A DNA stretch of 14,107 bases from Lentisphaerota bacterium (GTDB taxonomy: Bacteria; Verrucomicrobiota; Kiritimatiellia; RFP12; UBA1067), in NCBI GenBank assembly GCA_015061765.1, contig SUVZ01000051.1:1-14107 (forward strand). Reading direction: 5' to 3'. Shown one piece after another: positions 7,401-14,107 of the stretch (positions are counted from its first letter, which is position 1; each line of letters opens with the position of its first letter). The position numbers were made by a program, and so were the translations under genes. Under the pieces are notes generated by a model. It did no database searches. It was not told where the DNA came from and saw only the letters and a program-made list of their open reading frames with translations.

Positions 7401-8515
7401 GTCTGGCGATTGCCCTTGAAACGGGAAAGTTCGATTTCTGCGCCGCGCCGCCGCACTACCACACGATACGGGAGATCGGGGAGACCGGCCGATCCCAGTC
7501 GTATGTGCAGGGATCGTACCGGCTTCACGGTTGCGTTTATTTTGAGGAGACGGATTTCCGGACATTCCTTTCCGATGCCGACCGCAGCTTTCCGTACGTA
7601 ACCCGTCGTCGTCCTTTGGATGAGGCTTTGTCGCTCATGCGCAGGTCTATCGGAAAATGCCTTGCAGGAGGCTGGGAGCATTGGTGGTTCCTTCTGGGCG
7701 GAAACAGGTCGTATTCGCATCCGCAGATGCTGGAGACGGTGAAGCGGGGTGTCGAGCTTGGCCGCGAGACATTGGACACGGCTCAATGGAAGCCGGCGGA
7801 CATAGCCGTGTTTACCTCGTATGGCGAATATGCGACCAGCGCCGGTGCCCATGTGCAGAATCTGCGCCACGATCTGAAGGTGAATCTTCATGCTGAGCTG
7901 CTGCCGCGGTGCGGTGTCACATTCGATTCGTATGTTCTGGAAGATATCGCCGACCCTCGTCTCCCTGACTACAAAATCTATTTCTTCCCCAATGCAATAA
8001 CTGTTAAGCCAGAGTTGCGAAATAAGATCAAGGACTGTGTCAGGCGCGCCGGGAAAACCGCAATATGGGCGTACGCTTCGGGATATTCCGACGGAAACAC
8101 CAACTCTGTGGACCTTATCCATGATCTTACAGGACTTAAGATGGCAGAGTATTACCCCGTTCCAACCGGCAGATATTCACGTGTGTTCGTAGCGGAGCAC
8201 GATGTGGCGGTTGATGCCACCGGCTGGCGGAGCGTGTATTTCCCGATACCTGACAATCCAGACGGCTTGCGTGAGACCTTCCGCTCGGCGGGAGCGCACG
8301 TATGGCTGGATTCGGACGATACATTCATGGCAGGCCGAGACTTTGTTATGATTCATGCTTCGTCTGACGGGGAGAAGAAAATCATTTTGCCGCGGATGTG
8401 TGATGTGTCGGAGGTTTTTGGCTTGTCCTCATGTCGGAAAGGCGTGAAAGAAATCACTGAATTTTTGAAAAAAGGTGAAACGCGCGTCTATCGGATGAGT
8501 GGCGGCGACGTGTAA
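4478..8515 (+). CDS. Giant secreted glycosidase-like fusion: discoidin-like, DUF4091/GH123-like, GH42-like
   Basis: The 1345-residue protein starts at ATG 4478, nine bases after GAGGAG, with a short hydrophobic signal peptide (cleavage near 16). Residues 60-190 resemble an F5/8-type C (discoidin) sugar-binding module. Residues about 390-720 resemble DUF4091/GH123-like glycosidases: a TIM-barrel pattern with a central FLPDEPG motif, whose D510-E511 pair corresponds to the Asp-Glu pair used by GH123 in substrate-assisted hydrolysis of N-acetylhexosaminides. From about 735 a second, GH42-like barrel begins (RLAVNGIPRSGT), with candidate acid/base E898 (CGEW) and candidate nucleophile E1023 or E1024 (YFEETDFRT). 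Residues about 1105-1260 match the beta-galactosidase trimerisation fold (GVTFDSYVLEDI, then LPDYKIYFFPNA). Its likely role is periplasmic or surface glycan hydrolysis. Catalytic residues are assigned by motif only, and either half could be inactive. The 18-bp spacing ties it to the FGE-like gene. Confidence 0.75.
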   Translation: MSMIFAAVFATAVAVSGNSSVLWNDGTWDNAGAPKGKLLSDNPGWWGERVYTGVTYSYENQPDRPADVQKSDASKFGRRLIDGNPAHFKPVGIGRKPLVAMFDFKRPCAFNEVTLLLPAKDEGRGILDVSDDGTNWTRVTGFQFAGPRARIIPKAQPKGRHLRVSMRSRGRITKLDEVLVWGDGEVSAQYPEDMKPLRVKGASAYTDRRNGGIEIWPISEPKIKHDRSKDLVVCVPEDPRTRREKSVELAMAGNETETRYFAVVNAGRTAKQVHLAVDGLDGDVTAELRIGGVMRVDGGRFRAIEGDTAIYAPYPFFAADAKPPANVTAKYFANSEKVVGFPSAVPLAPGEGVTLMVRFTSHNAKPGKRRGAVTAGKVRLPVALTVGDLMLPDLPLWIHLYSPMTKQFPFESRTRVERDVEMFAALGSSTCYDMPHPGTKQELLRKRTPHTIFTPRRWLDLRLLHALKAGKESLDNPANRQKVAECVLAAAKEAKECGLSMKDWCLFLPDEPGRKTAALYGEIARIAKATLPGVQIYMNPCFWERDPTVSDDPFRPSPDVIYEYLKPFYNEVIDISCPARGMVIEGSKLVNELLTAKRRVNALYIHPPVPVGRTLAWTAFRNGFNGYAYYCYYSPRGDSYDISGWRSLSKAYVPVLPLAEDVAITPVYEMMREAHEDFKMLHLVRASGRKDLLARLMKVSAGSGASAGMVPATLDCQALRDMTMWALCGKTKAANGFSVVDCGGVPRLAVNGIPRSGTAVMPSPNAPAGTSVDTLKEFAQQGVDLSSDVWMMNDRRHKPRVWWIDEGVYDFKMFDALVNGLLDASEDGLIFPRIKIDPPEAWIRRHPEEMFARRVRPASRAWRELYRRMLRDMVAHVESSPYADRIGGYHIGALHCGEWLLESGEYIKTLPKVDWDVRDPLPPQHVISERKRLVKEMSDSVVHAMVEATDYMRELTRGQKWIGAFLGYYSLSHESLAIALETGKFDFCAAPPHYHTIREIGETGRSQSYVQGSYRLHGCVYFEETDFRTFLSDADRSFPYVTRRRPLDEALSLMRRSIGKCLAGGWEHWWFLLGGNRSYSHPQMLETVKRGVELGRETLDTAQWKPADIAVFTSYGEYATSAGAHVQNLRHDLKVNLHAELLPRCGVTFDSYVLEDIADPRLPDYKIYFFPNAITVKPELRNKIKDCVRRAGKTAIWAYASGYSDGNTNSVDLIHDLTGLKMAEYYPVPTGRYSRVFVAEHDVAVDATGWRSVYFPIPDNPDGLRETFRSAGAHVWLDSDDTFMAGRDFVMIHASSDGEKKIILPRMCDVSEVFGLSSCRKGVKEITEFLKKGETRVYRMSGGDV

Positions 8516-8610
8516 ATGTGTCGTTCTGCCATGTTTGTTTCATAGAATCGAAGCTTGGCCTGAGGTTATTTTGTCTACAGGGAAATCATAGCCCAAGCAT
8601 ACGGGAAAAT

Positions 8611-8619
8611 TGCTATAAT
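8611..8619 (+). promoter_or_regulatory. Extended -10 promoter-like box (TGCTATAAT)
   Basis: The TGCTATAAT nonamer is identical to the one at 85-93 and lies in the 174-bp gap before the first FAD oxidoreductase gene. Transcription would start near 8626, leaving a leader of about 64 bases. No -35 hexamer is visible at the normal distance. It suggests that the flavoprotein pair forms its own transcription unit. Confidence 0.5.
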
Positions 8620-8689
8620 TAGAGGCTCATCTGTGAAATGAAAAGCAGGTTGTTGCGGTTATACGATCATAATTGAGGAAAGGTGAAAA

Positions 8690-11110
8690 ATGAAGATCGA
8701 AACGATGATGACGGTTCTTCTGTTCGCGGCTGTTTCAGCCGTTTCCAATGCGGGAGGCGTGGATGTGGATCGTCCATGGGAGCTTAAGGCGCCAAAGACC
8801 GCCGTCCGGGAGTTCGTGAAGGGCGTCTATTGGGTGGAGGCCGAGAACTTCGACGACTACGGCGGATGGCTTTTAGATACTCAGTTCGCCCACAAGATGG
8901 GGTCGGGTTACCTTATCGCTCCCGGAGTGGGCAAGCCTTCAGCCGTTGCTTCAACGAAACTGGATGTTGCCAAGAGCGGCAAATACAAGGTATGGGCACG
9001 CACTAAAGATTGGGTGCCGGAGTTTCATCCCGGTCGGTTTGCTCTTGAAGTGAACGGGCGGCGCATTGAAAAGATTTTCGGCGCATCAGGGCGCGATTGG
9101 TCATGGGAATACGCCGGCGAGGTCGAGCTTCCGTCGGGGACGGCGCAATTGAAACTCGTCGATCTTGCCGGCGCGTACGCCCGCTGCGATGCGATTGTCC
9201 TTTCGCGCGATTCTTCGTTCTCGCCTGCGGATGGGGCAGAGGAACTTGAGCGCCAGCGCGATCTCTGCACCGGCATGCCGGCCGATGTCGCGGACGGGGG
9301 AGAATTCGATTTTGTAGTTGTCGGCGGGGGGCCTGCCGGCGTTCCGGCGGCCATCGCCGCGGCGCGTCACGGGCTCAAGGTCGCGCTTGTCCAGGATCGC
9401 CCCGTCCTCGGCGGAAACATCTCGAGCGAACTGGGCGTGCTGCTGAACGGTTCCGGCTGGCATCTCGGCTATCGTGAAGGCGGCATTATCGAAGAGGCGG
9501 TTCTTTCCAAGGCGTATGCGGCTAAAGGAAACGACCTTTCCTTTTCCCGTGTATTCAGTGAGATGACTGCGGCGGAAAAGAATCTCACGCTTTTCATGAA
9601 CACGCGCGCTTACGCCGTTGAGAAGTCAGGCGAGAAGATTACCGCCGTGCTCGGACGCAATCCGCTCACAGGCGTGCGCACGAGAATTCGTGCAAAGCTC
9701 TTCGCCGATACCACCGGTGACGGTTGGATCGGATATTTCGCCGGCGCAAAGTTCATGTACGGGCGCGAAGGCGTTGAGAAGTACGGTGAATCCTGCGCGC
9801 CGGACGTGCCGGATATGACCACGATGAGCGGATGTCTGCTCGGCGGCTACGGTCTGCCGCGCATGGTGATGCGCAGAAATGATGTGCCGTTCCGGACGCC
9901 CGACTGGGTTTATCCGTTCCCCGAGGGCTTTTACCGCAAGTCGGACGGACTGCGCTTCAAATGGTGGCTGGAGCACCGCGGCGAGCTTGACGACTGCAAA
10001 GATCCCGAACTGGCGAGAGATACGCTCATACGTATTTTCATGGCTTACTGGGGTTGGATGAAAAACGAGACTCCGGACAAGAAGATCCGTGATCTTGCCG
10101 CAAAGCACGAGCTTGTGTCGCTTCCGTACATGAACGGCCGACGTGAAGGGATGCGCATTTTGGGCGATTATGTTTTCACCGAGAAAGATGCATACGTAAA
10201 GGTAGATCCGTACGACAGCATCGGCCACACCGGATGGGCGCTTGACACCCATGACCCGCTCGGTGTGGACAATGCGAAAGGTAACGGCGCATGGAGGCTT
10301 GAAAGCCCTGAAATTCCGCGTCCGGTGGGAATTCCGTACCGCATTCTCTATTCGGTGAACGTGCCAAACCTGTTCATGGCCGGGCGCAACGTCTCCTGCT
10401 CCCATGTGGGGCTGGGAACGCTTCGCGTTTCCGCGACATGCGCCGTCATGGGTCAGGCCGTCGGCACGGCCGCCGCAGGCTGCATCCGTCATGGCGTAGC
10501 GCCGCGCGAGTATGGAAAGTCGCATATCAACGAACTGCGCAGAACTCTCCATCGCGATGACCAGCTCGTTCCCGGATATACGCAGCGAGATCCTTCGAAT
10601 CTCGCGCTCGGAGCCACGGTGTCCGCAACAAGCGAAGAAGAGGGGAATGCGGCGGCCAACGTCGTGGACGGCGGCATCCGCACGCTGCCGGATGACGACG
10701 GTGACGTCGTGAAGATTGTGGAGGATACGGGGTATGGACTCATTAACCATCAGCCTAAAGGGACAAGCCGCCAATGGGTTTCCGATCCTCGCTGCGACCT
10801 TCCGCAGGCCGTGACGATTCGTCTTGCCGAAAAGCGTGAGGCGTCTGAAATCAGGGTTGTTTTCGACTCCGATTTCTTCCTGCCTTCGAAGTGGGTCCAT
10901 CACCGCGTGCCGCCGACGCTGGTGCGGGCATACAGGGTGGAGACGTCCACGGACGGCGTCGCGTGGGAAACGCTGGCGGACGTCAAGGCGAACAGGCGCA
11001 GGCTTGCGGTCCACAGGTTCGCTCCGAGGACCGTGCGCGAGGTGCGCGTGACCGTCACGGAAACCTACGGAGCTCCGTCCGCCCGCATCTTTGAGGTGGG
11101 AGTGTGGTGA
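8690..11110 (+). CDS. Secreted FAD-dependent oxidoreductase (PF12831-like) with CBM-like N-terminus and discoidin C-terminus
   Basis: GAGGAAAGG (8675-8683) lies six bases before ATG 8690. Residues 1-21 are a Sec-type signal peptide without a twin arginine. Residues 46-173 form a beta-sandwich module opening with WVEAENF, as in CBM6/CBM35-like domains. Residues 206-600 are the flavin-binding oxidoreductase: FVVVGGGPAGVPAA is the GxGxxG Rossmann motif, ALVQDRPVLGGNISSE is the ribose-binding Asp and flavin loop, ADTTGDGWIGYFAGA lies near 339-353, and LFMAGRNVSCSHVGLG (561-576) closes the FAD site. Residues 635-806 look like an F5/8-type C domain (NLALGATVSATS, ANVVDG, then a Trp-rich middle). 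The family is abundant in polysaccharide degraders of the PVC group and is sometimes labelled xanthan lyase by homology; its reaction is not generally established. Oxidation of a sugar or uronate is an inference. The 11174 gene is a paralogue. Confidence 0.82.
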   Translation: MKIETMMTVLLFAAVSAVSNAGGVDVDRPWELKAPKTAVREFVKGVYWVEAENFDDYGGWLLDTQFAHKMGSGYLIAPGVGKPSAVASTKLDVAKSGKYKVWARTKDWVPEFHPGRFALEVNGRRIEKIFGASGRDWSWEYAGEVELPSGTAQLKLVDLAGAYARCDAIVLSRDSSFSPADGAEELERQRDLCTGMPADVADGGEFDFVVVGGGPAGVPAAIAAARHGLKVALVQDRPVLGGNISSELGVLLNGSGWHLGYREGGIIEEAVLSKAYAAKGNDLSFSRVFSEMTAAEKNLTLFMNTRAYAVEKSGEKITAVLGRNPLTGVRTRIRAKLFADTTGDGWIGYFAGAKFMYGREGVEKYGESCAPDVPDMTTMSGCLLGGYGLPRMVMRRNDVPFRTPDWVYPFPEGFYRKSDGLRFKWWLEHRGELDDCKDPELARDTLIRIFMAYWGWMKNETPDKKIRDLAAKHELVSLPYMNGRREGMRILGDYVFTEKDAYVKVDPYDSIGHTGWALDTHDPLGVDNAKGNGAWRLESPEIPRPVGIPYRILYSVNVPNLFMAGRNVSCSHVGLGTLRVSATCAVMGQAVGTAAAGCIRHGVAPREYGKSHINELRRTLHRDDQLVPGYTQRDPSNLALGATVSATSEEEGNAAANVVDGGIRTLPDDDGDVVKIVEDTGYGLINHQPKGTSRQWVSDPRCDLPQAVTIRLAEKREASEIRVVFDSDFFLPSKWVHHRVPPTLVRAYRVETSTDGVAWETLADVKANRRRLAVHRFAPRTVREVRVTVTETYGAPSARIFEVGVW

Positions 11111-11173
11111 CGGAATCATATAAGTGGAAATAGAAGGTGTTATTGTACGTCGGTCATTTTTGAGGTGAAGCTG

Positions 11174-13351
11174 ATGAACACAATGAAAAATAGAGTGAGG
11201 ATCCTCCTGTCGGCTGTGGCAGGCGTGTTTTCTTTGATTGCATTCGCAGATTCGGTAAATCGCGTGAACGTGTATCCGCAGTGTTTTGAATGTGGAGGAT
11301 GGAAACTTGATGTACAGTTCATGGATATCATGGGGTCGCCGTATCTGCTTGCGCACGGCTGTGGGATCCGCGTTCTCGATGCGACGGCGCGCGTCGATGT
11401 GCCTGATGCGGGCGAGTGGCGGGTTTGGGTGCGTTCGCGCAAGTGGACGGATGGAGCGGGCTCATTCAAGGTGCGCGTAGGCGGAAGCCTTCTGCCGCGC
11501 ACGTTCGGCGTGTCTCAGGGCGAATGGGCATGGGAGGACGGCGGCACGGTGCAGCTGGGGGCCGGGAGCGTTTGCATTGCTCTGGTTGACCAGGATGGAT
11601 TTGACGGACGTTGTGCAGGCATTGTGCTTGTCAAAGAAGGTTCGGGGACTTCGGTGCCGAGCGGACCATTGGATATCCGCACCTCGGAGGAGGATGAAAC
11701 TGTCGACGCGGATTTCGTGGTTGTGGGAGGCGGATTGCCCGGAACTTGCGCCGCAGTGGCGGCCGCGCGCCGCGGGATGAAGGTTGCGCTTGTGCAGGAC
11801 CGTCCTGTCCTTGGCGGCAACGGATCCTCTGAGATTCGCGTCTGGTCGGCGGGCGAGTCCAAGTATCCGCTCGTCCGTGAACTGCGCGGCTGGTTCATGA
11901 ACCGCAATCCGAACATGGTTCTGTCAGACGCAAACCGCATGCGCATCGTCCAGGACGAGAAGACGCTCGGGCTGCATCTCTGCACAAGGGTGTTCGCCGC
12001 CGAGACGGGCGACGGCAGAATTGTGGCGGCCAAGGCGCTCGACTGGAAGCGCAATCGCATCGTGCGGTTCCGTGCTCCGCTCTTCTGCGATGCTACGGGT
12101 GACGGGTGGCTCGGATATTTCGCCGGTGCGGACTGGCGCATGGGACGCGAGGCTCGCAACGAGTTTGACGAGTCTTTCGCTCCTGAGAAGGCTGACGGCC
12201 AGACTCTGGGGGCCTCATTGATGTGGACGAGTGATTCCGCGAACACGGACATTCCGTTTTCTGCTCCGTGGGCTGAGAGGCATGCACAGGGCGTTGAGGC
12301 TGTGCGCGGTGAATGGAACTGGGAATACGGCATCAGGAGAGACGTGATCAAGGAAGGCGAGGCCGTCCGTGACCGTCTGCTGCTGGCCATCTACGGAGCA
12401 TTCTCGCTGGCAAAGAAGAATCCGGTGAATTCGCGTCTTGTTCTGGACAATGTGCCGTTCCTGCTCGGCAAGCGCGAGTCGCGCCGTCTGCTTGGCGATT
12501 GGATATACTCCGAAAAGGATGTCACGGAAACGCGTCTTTTCGAAGATGCCATTGCCGCCGGATCCTGGAGCGTCGATCTGCACTATGACGATTTCAAGCC
12601 GGGCGTGGATTTCCTCACGACGTGCCGTCAGCCGCACTACGGCCGCTACTGGATTCCGTACCGTTCGATATATTCGCGGAATATCGCCAACCTGTTCATG
12701 GCCGGCAGGTGCTTCAGCTGTACGCATGTCGGTCTGGGCGGTCCCCGCGTGATCAATACGCTTTCCCAGATTGGGTGTGCGGCGGGTGAGGCGGCGGCAA
12801 TGTGCAAGGCGCGCGGATGCGAACCCCGTGACATATGGAAGAAGGGCCTTGTGCGTGAACTGCAGCGGAATCTGGGCGGCGATTTCCCGGGTAATCCCGA
12901 TCCCGCAACGAAGGATTGGATAATAGTTGATGATGAAATGCCTGGTGTCGTCATTGGCGCAAAATGGAAAAGCATTCATAATGCGAACGGGGAACAGGTC
13001 GGGATGTCATCCCATTATCCTCCTGGTGGATATGGTTGGGGAGTGGATTTCACGGACAATACCGGGGTTGGTGACATAACCTATCCGCTGCCGGTTAAAA
13101 AGGCGGGAAAATTCAGACTTCTTTGGCGTGTGCCCTACATGCATTCTCTGAAGACGGAGTCCGCGACGACTCTTGAGATATTCTCGGGAGGGACCGTAAG
13201 AAGCATCGCTGTGAACCAGAGCATTGGAACTGGCACTTGGCAAGAGGCTGGTGAGTTTGAACTCGCGCCCGGCGCAACGCTCAAGATCATTGCATCGAAG
13301 TCCCGCGGAGTTGTGATTGCCGACGGTTTCGCTCTTGTGCCGCAACGGTGA
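11174..13351 (+). CDS. Secreted FAD-dependent oxidoreductase (PF12831-like), paralogue, with golvesin/Xly-type C-terminal domain
   Basis: ATG 11174 is preferred over GTG 11165 because GAGGTG (11162-11167) sits six bases upstream and overlaps that GTG. The 725-residue product has a Sec signal peptide (MKNRVRI, hydrophobic core, IAFA cleavage near 25). Residues 36-153 are the same beta-sandwich module as in the upstream gene (GGWKLDVQF, MGSPYLLAHG), but the AENF opening is not recognisable. Residues 179-560 are the flavin domain: FVVVGGGLPGTCAA, ALVQDRPVLGGNGSSE, DATGDGWLGYFAGA (306-319) and LFMAGRCFSCTHVGLG (507-522). Residues 582-725 resemble the golvesin/xanthan-lyase CBD-like domain (IIVDDEMPG, KKAGKFRLLWRVP, VNQ, closing VIADGFALVP), not the discoidin domain of its neighbour. 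It follows the first oxidoreductase by 63 bp, so the two are probably co-transcribed. The substrate is unknown; a sugar or uronate is inferred from context. Confidence 0.82.
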   Translation: MNTMKNRVRILLSAVAGVFSLIAFADSVNRVNVYPQCFECGGWKLDVQFMDIMGSPYLLAHGCGIRVLDATARVDVPDAGEWRVWVRSRKWTDGAGSFKVRVGGSLLPRTFGVSQGEWAWEDGGTVQLGAGSVCIALVDQDGFDGRCAGIVLVKEGSGTSVPSGPLDIRTSEEDETVDADFVVVGGGLPGTCAAVAAARRGMKVALVQDRPVLGGNGSSEIRVWSAGESKYPLVRELRGWFMNRNPNMVLSDANRMRIVQDEKTLGLHLCTRVFAAETGDGRIVAAKALDWKRNRIVRFRAPLFCDATGDGWLGYFAGADWRMGREARNEFDESFAPEKADGQTLGASLMWTSDSANTDIPFSAPWAERHAQGVEAVRGEWNWEYGIRRDVIKEGEAVRDRLLLAIYGAFSLAKKNPVNSRLVLDNVPFLLGKRESRRLLGDWIYSEKDVTETRLFEDAIAAGSWSVDLHYDDFKPGVDFLTTCRQPHYGRYWIPYRSIYSRNIANLFMAGRCFSCTHVGLGGPRVINTLSQIGCAAGEAAAMCKARGCEPRDIWKKGLVRELQRNLGGDFPGNPDPATKDWIIVDDEMPGVVIGAKWKSIHNANGEQVGMSSHYPPGGYGWGVDFTDNTGVGDITYPLPVKKAGKFRLLWRVPYMHSLKTESATTLEIFSGGTVRSIAVNQSIGTGTWQEAGEFELAPGATLKIIASKSRGVVIADGFALVPQR

Positions 13352-13837
13352 ATCTTCGCAAGTGGCACCGAATGCTGACGGTAGAGGTGTCAGTTCCGAA
13401 TAGGAATTCCATAGACGATACGGGTCGGTTGCCAGAGTATAAGTGTTTTTGTTGACGAGTTGGGAAACTTTGGTGATCCTGATGATATTGCTCGTTATTG
13501 TATTGTAGCCAGTACCAATGTTGTCATTGCCTAATTTAATTGGGAATTGGCATTGATTATTGGCAACATTTAAAAATCTCTGTACTCGATGTGGGACCCC
13601 TGCAGAAAGTACGTGCTCGGCGAAGTACGTACCGACCTTCGAGCGAGTACGTACTGACCCTTTGCGTTGCCCGTACAGACCCATTCTTTTAGGAATACAG
13701 GGAAACTCGCTTACCCATACAGGACAATTTCGTACTCTAACGGGAGGTATTTCTTTCTTCAATGCTCGGCGGCAATGAGGATTTCCGGCATCGTAAGCGA
13801 TATAAAAGGGGTCAAGTGATCTTCATGCCAAGGGTAA
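13352..13837. other. Long intergenic region without a convincing gene
   Basis: Neither strand shows an ORF with a credible ribosome binding site. A 72-codon forward frame from a TTG at 13560 and a long reverse frame overlapping the oxidoreductase gene both lack Shine-Dalgarno sequences and family features. Small dyads (CTGAC at 13375 with GTCAG at 13389; TGCC/AATT around 13528-13552) are weak and lack U-tracts, so no terminator can be claimed. Base composition is more AT-rich than the genes at 13440-13580. Confidence 0.4.
13608..13682 (+). repeat. Degenerate direct repeats around AGTACGTACYGACC
   Basis: AGTACGTGCTCGGC (13608), AGTACGTACCGACC (13624), AGTACGTACTGACC (13647) and a shorter CGTACAGACC (13672) are versions of one motif at 16-25 bp spacing. 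GTACGTAC is itself palindromic. The function is unknown; it could be a decayed mobile-element end, a protein-binding array or part of a dispersed repeat. Confidence 0.45.
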
Positions 13838-13888
13838 TCGCCGACATAGTTGGCGATTTTACTGTAAATTCGCCAACTATGTCGGCGA
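13838..13888. repeat. 51-bp near-perfect palindrome upstream of the ATPase gene
   Basis: Two perfect 19-bp arms (TCGCCGACATAGTTGGCGA at 13838-13856 and its complement at 13870-13888) flank a 13-base centre that contains a further dyad, TTTAC-T-GTAAA (13858-13868). Only the T-T oppositions at 13857/13869 and the central T break the symmetry. Each arm is itself flanked by TCGCC and GGCGA, so it can also fold alone. The palindrome ends seven bases before the -35 box at 13896. Confidence 0.9.
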
Positions 13889-13895
13889 ATTGCAA

Positions 13896-13924
13896 TTGAC
13901 TTGAAAATGAAGTTGTGCTACAAT
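13896..13924 (+). promoter_or_regulatory. Sigma-70 promoter (TTGACT - 17 bp - TACAAT, extended -10)
   Basis: TTGACT at 13896-13901 and TACAAT at 13919-13924 are separated by exactly 17 bases, and a TGC precedes the -10 hexamer. The predicted start near 13931 gives a leader of about 36 bases for the ATPase gene at 13967. This is the best promoter in the window. Confidence 0.75.
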
Positions 13925-13966
13925 CTGTGCCGTTTCTACAAAAAAGCACGAATAAATGACATAACC

Positions 13967-14107
13967 ATGTATATTGCACGTAAACTTGATGTAGCCTCTG
14001 TCCTGAAGAAAAAGTCATGTTTTTTGTTCGGGCCTCGCCAGTGTGGAAAATCATCTCTTGTACGTGAAACGCTACCTGATGCGTATATGCTGGACCTTCT
14101 TTCTGGC
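13967..14107 (+). CDS. AAA_14-type ATPase, N-terminal part (truncated by window end)
   Basis: Forty-seven codons run to the window edge. The start MYIARKLDVASVLKKKSCFL leads into a Walker A motif, GPRQCGKSS (residues 22-30), followed by LVRETLPDAYMLDLL. This is the layout of the AAA_14 ATPase family, whose members usually carry a C-terminal DUF4143 domain and occur in many copies in anaerobic bacteria. The usual motif has T or V where Cys stands here. Their cellular role is poorly known; links to toxin-antitoxin or mobile functions have been suggested. ATG 13967 lacks a Shine-Dalgarno sequence despite the good promoter, which sets it apart from the other genes here. The composition is lower in GC than the oxidoreductase genes. 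The conserved P-loop makes the family call good, but the C-terminus is not visible. Confidence 0.75.
   Translation, partial: MYIARKLDVASVLKKKSCFLFGPRQCGKSSLVRETLPDAYMLDLLSG

Noticed and set aside
8553..8598. GCTTGG/CCAAGC dyad after the glycosidase gene as a terminator
   Set aside because: The six-base stem has a 34-base gap and no U-tract, and a promoter box follows within 20 bases.
11111..11160. TATAAG-like box between the two oxidoreductase genes as a separate promoter
   Set aside because: There is only a weak -10 match and no -35 or TGn extension; co-transcription across the 63-bp gap is simpler.
9626..11356. Reverse-strand open frame of 576 codons across the two oxidoreductase genes
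   Set aside because: It is antisense to both conserved genes, has basic composition, no family motifs and no Shine-Dalgarno sequence.
13608..13682. CRISPR array
   Set aside because: Repeats are short, degenerate and spaced irregularly by only a few bases, and no cas gene is present.
13007..13762. Reverse-strand frame of 251 codons running from the gene-free region into the second oxidoreductase
   Set aside because: It starts at TTG without a ribosome binding site and overlaps about 345 bp of a well supported gene. The stretch antisense to 13352-13560 reads fairly protein-like, so a decayed gene cannot be fully excluded.
13560..13778. 72-codon forward frame with several cysteines (CTRCG near the start)
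   Set aside because: It has a TTG start, no Shine-Dalgarno sequence, and its middle consists of the GTACGT repeats; the Cys spacing fits no known zinc motif.

Overview
The window looks like part of a glycan-degradation region from a Gram-negative bacterium of the PVC superphylum, most likely a gut or anaerobic Kiritimatiellae/Verrucomicrobiota/Lentisphaerae member. This is an inference from gene content: an ECF-type sigma factor with a C-terminal membrane anchor, a secreted SUMF1/FGE-fold protein, a giant secreted glycosidase-like protein, and two secreted PF12831-type FAD oxidoreductases carrying carbohydrate-binding-like domains. An outer-membrane beta-barrel tail ending in Phe supports a diderm envelope. 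No taxonomic marker gene is present.

Layout, all convincing genes on the + strand. (1) 1-83: last codons of a beta-barrel-like protein. (2) 85-174: extended -10 promoter-like box and a strong hairpin, leading into a two-fold-repeat heavy-metal permease (175-1188). (3) 1189-1469: intergenic stretch with repeated TGATA motifs and a TATAAT box almost touching the sigma factor start. (4) 1470-2828: ECF sigma factor, joined in frame, only because of an A9 run, to a small secreted beta-protein that has its own ribosome binding site at 2158. (5) 2827-2947: a 7-bp minisatellite and a GC hairpin. (6) 3005-4459: secreted FGE-fold protein without the catalytic cysteines, followed after 18 bp by a 1345-residue secreted protein that appears to join a DUF4091/GH123-like half to a GH42-like half (4478-8515). 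(7) A new promoter-like box, then two tandem paralogous secreted FAD oxidoreductases (8690-11110 and 11174-13351). They share N-terminal and flavin modules but differ in their C-terminal domain. (8) 13352-13966: about 600 bp without a convincing gene, holding degenerate GTACGT repeats and a 51-bp near-perfect palindrome just upstream of a textbook sigma-70 promoter. (9) 13967-end: start of an AAA_14-type ATPase with a clear Walker A motif.

How the genes may work together (inference): a membrane-tethered sigma factor could control a set of secreted proteins. The glycosidase-like fusion would cleave a polysaccharide or glycoside, and the two flavoproteins, which carry sugar-binding-like modules, would oxidise a sugar or uronate outside the cytoplasm. 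No sugar transporter, SusC/D pair, sulfatase or lyase is visible here, so the substrate cannot be named. The permease at the left and the ATPase at the right look unrelated to this system.

The most unusual points are the A9-dependent sigma-factor fusion, the palindrome in front of the ATPase gene, the paired flavoproteins with exchanged C-terminal modules, and the two-glycosidase fusion.
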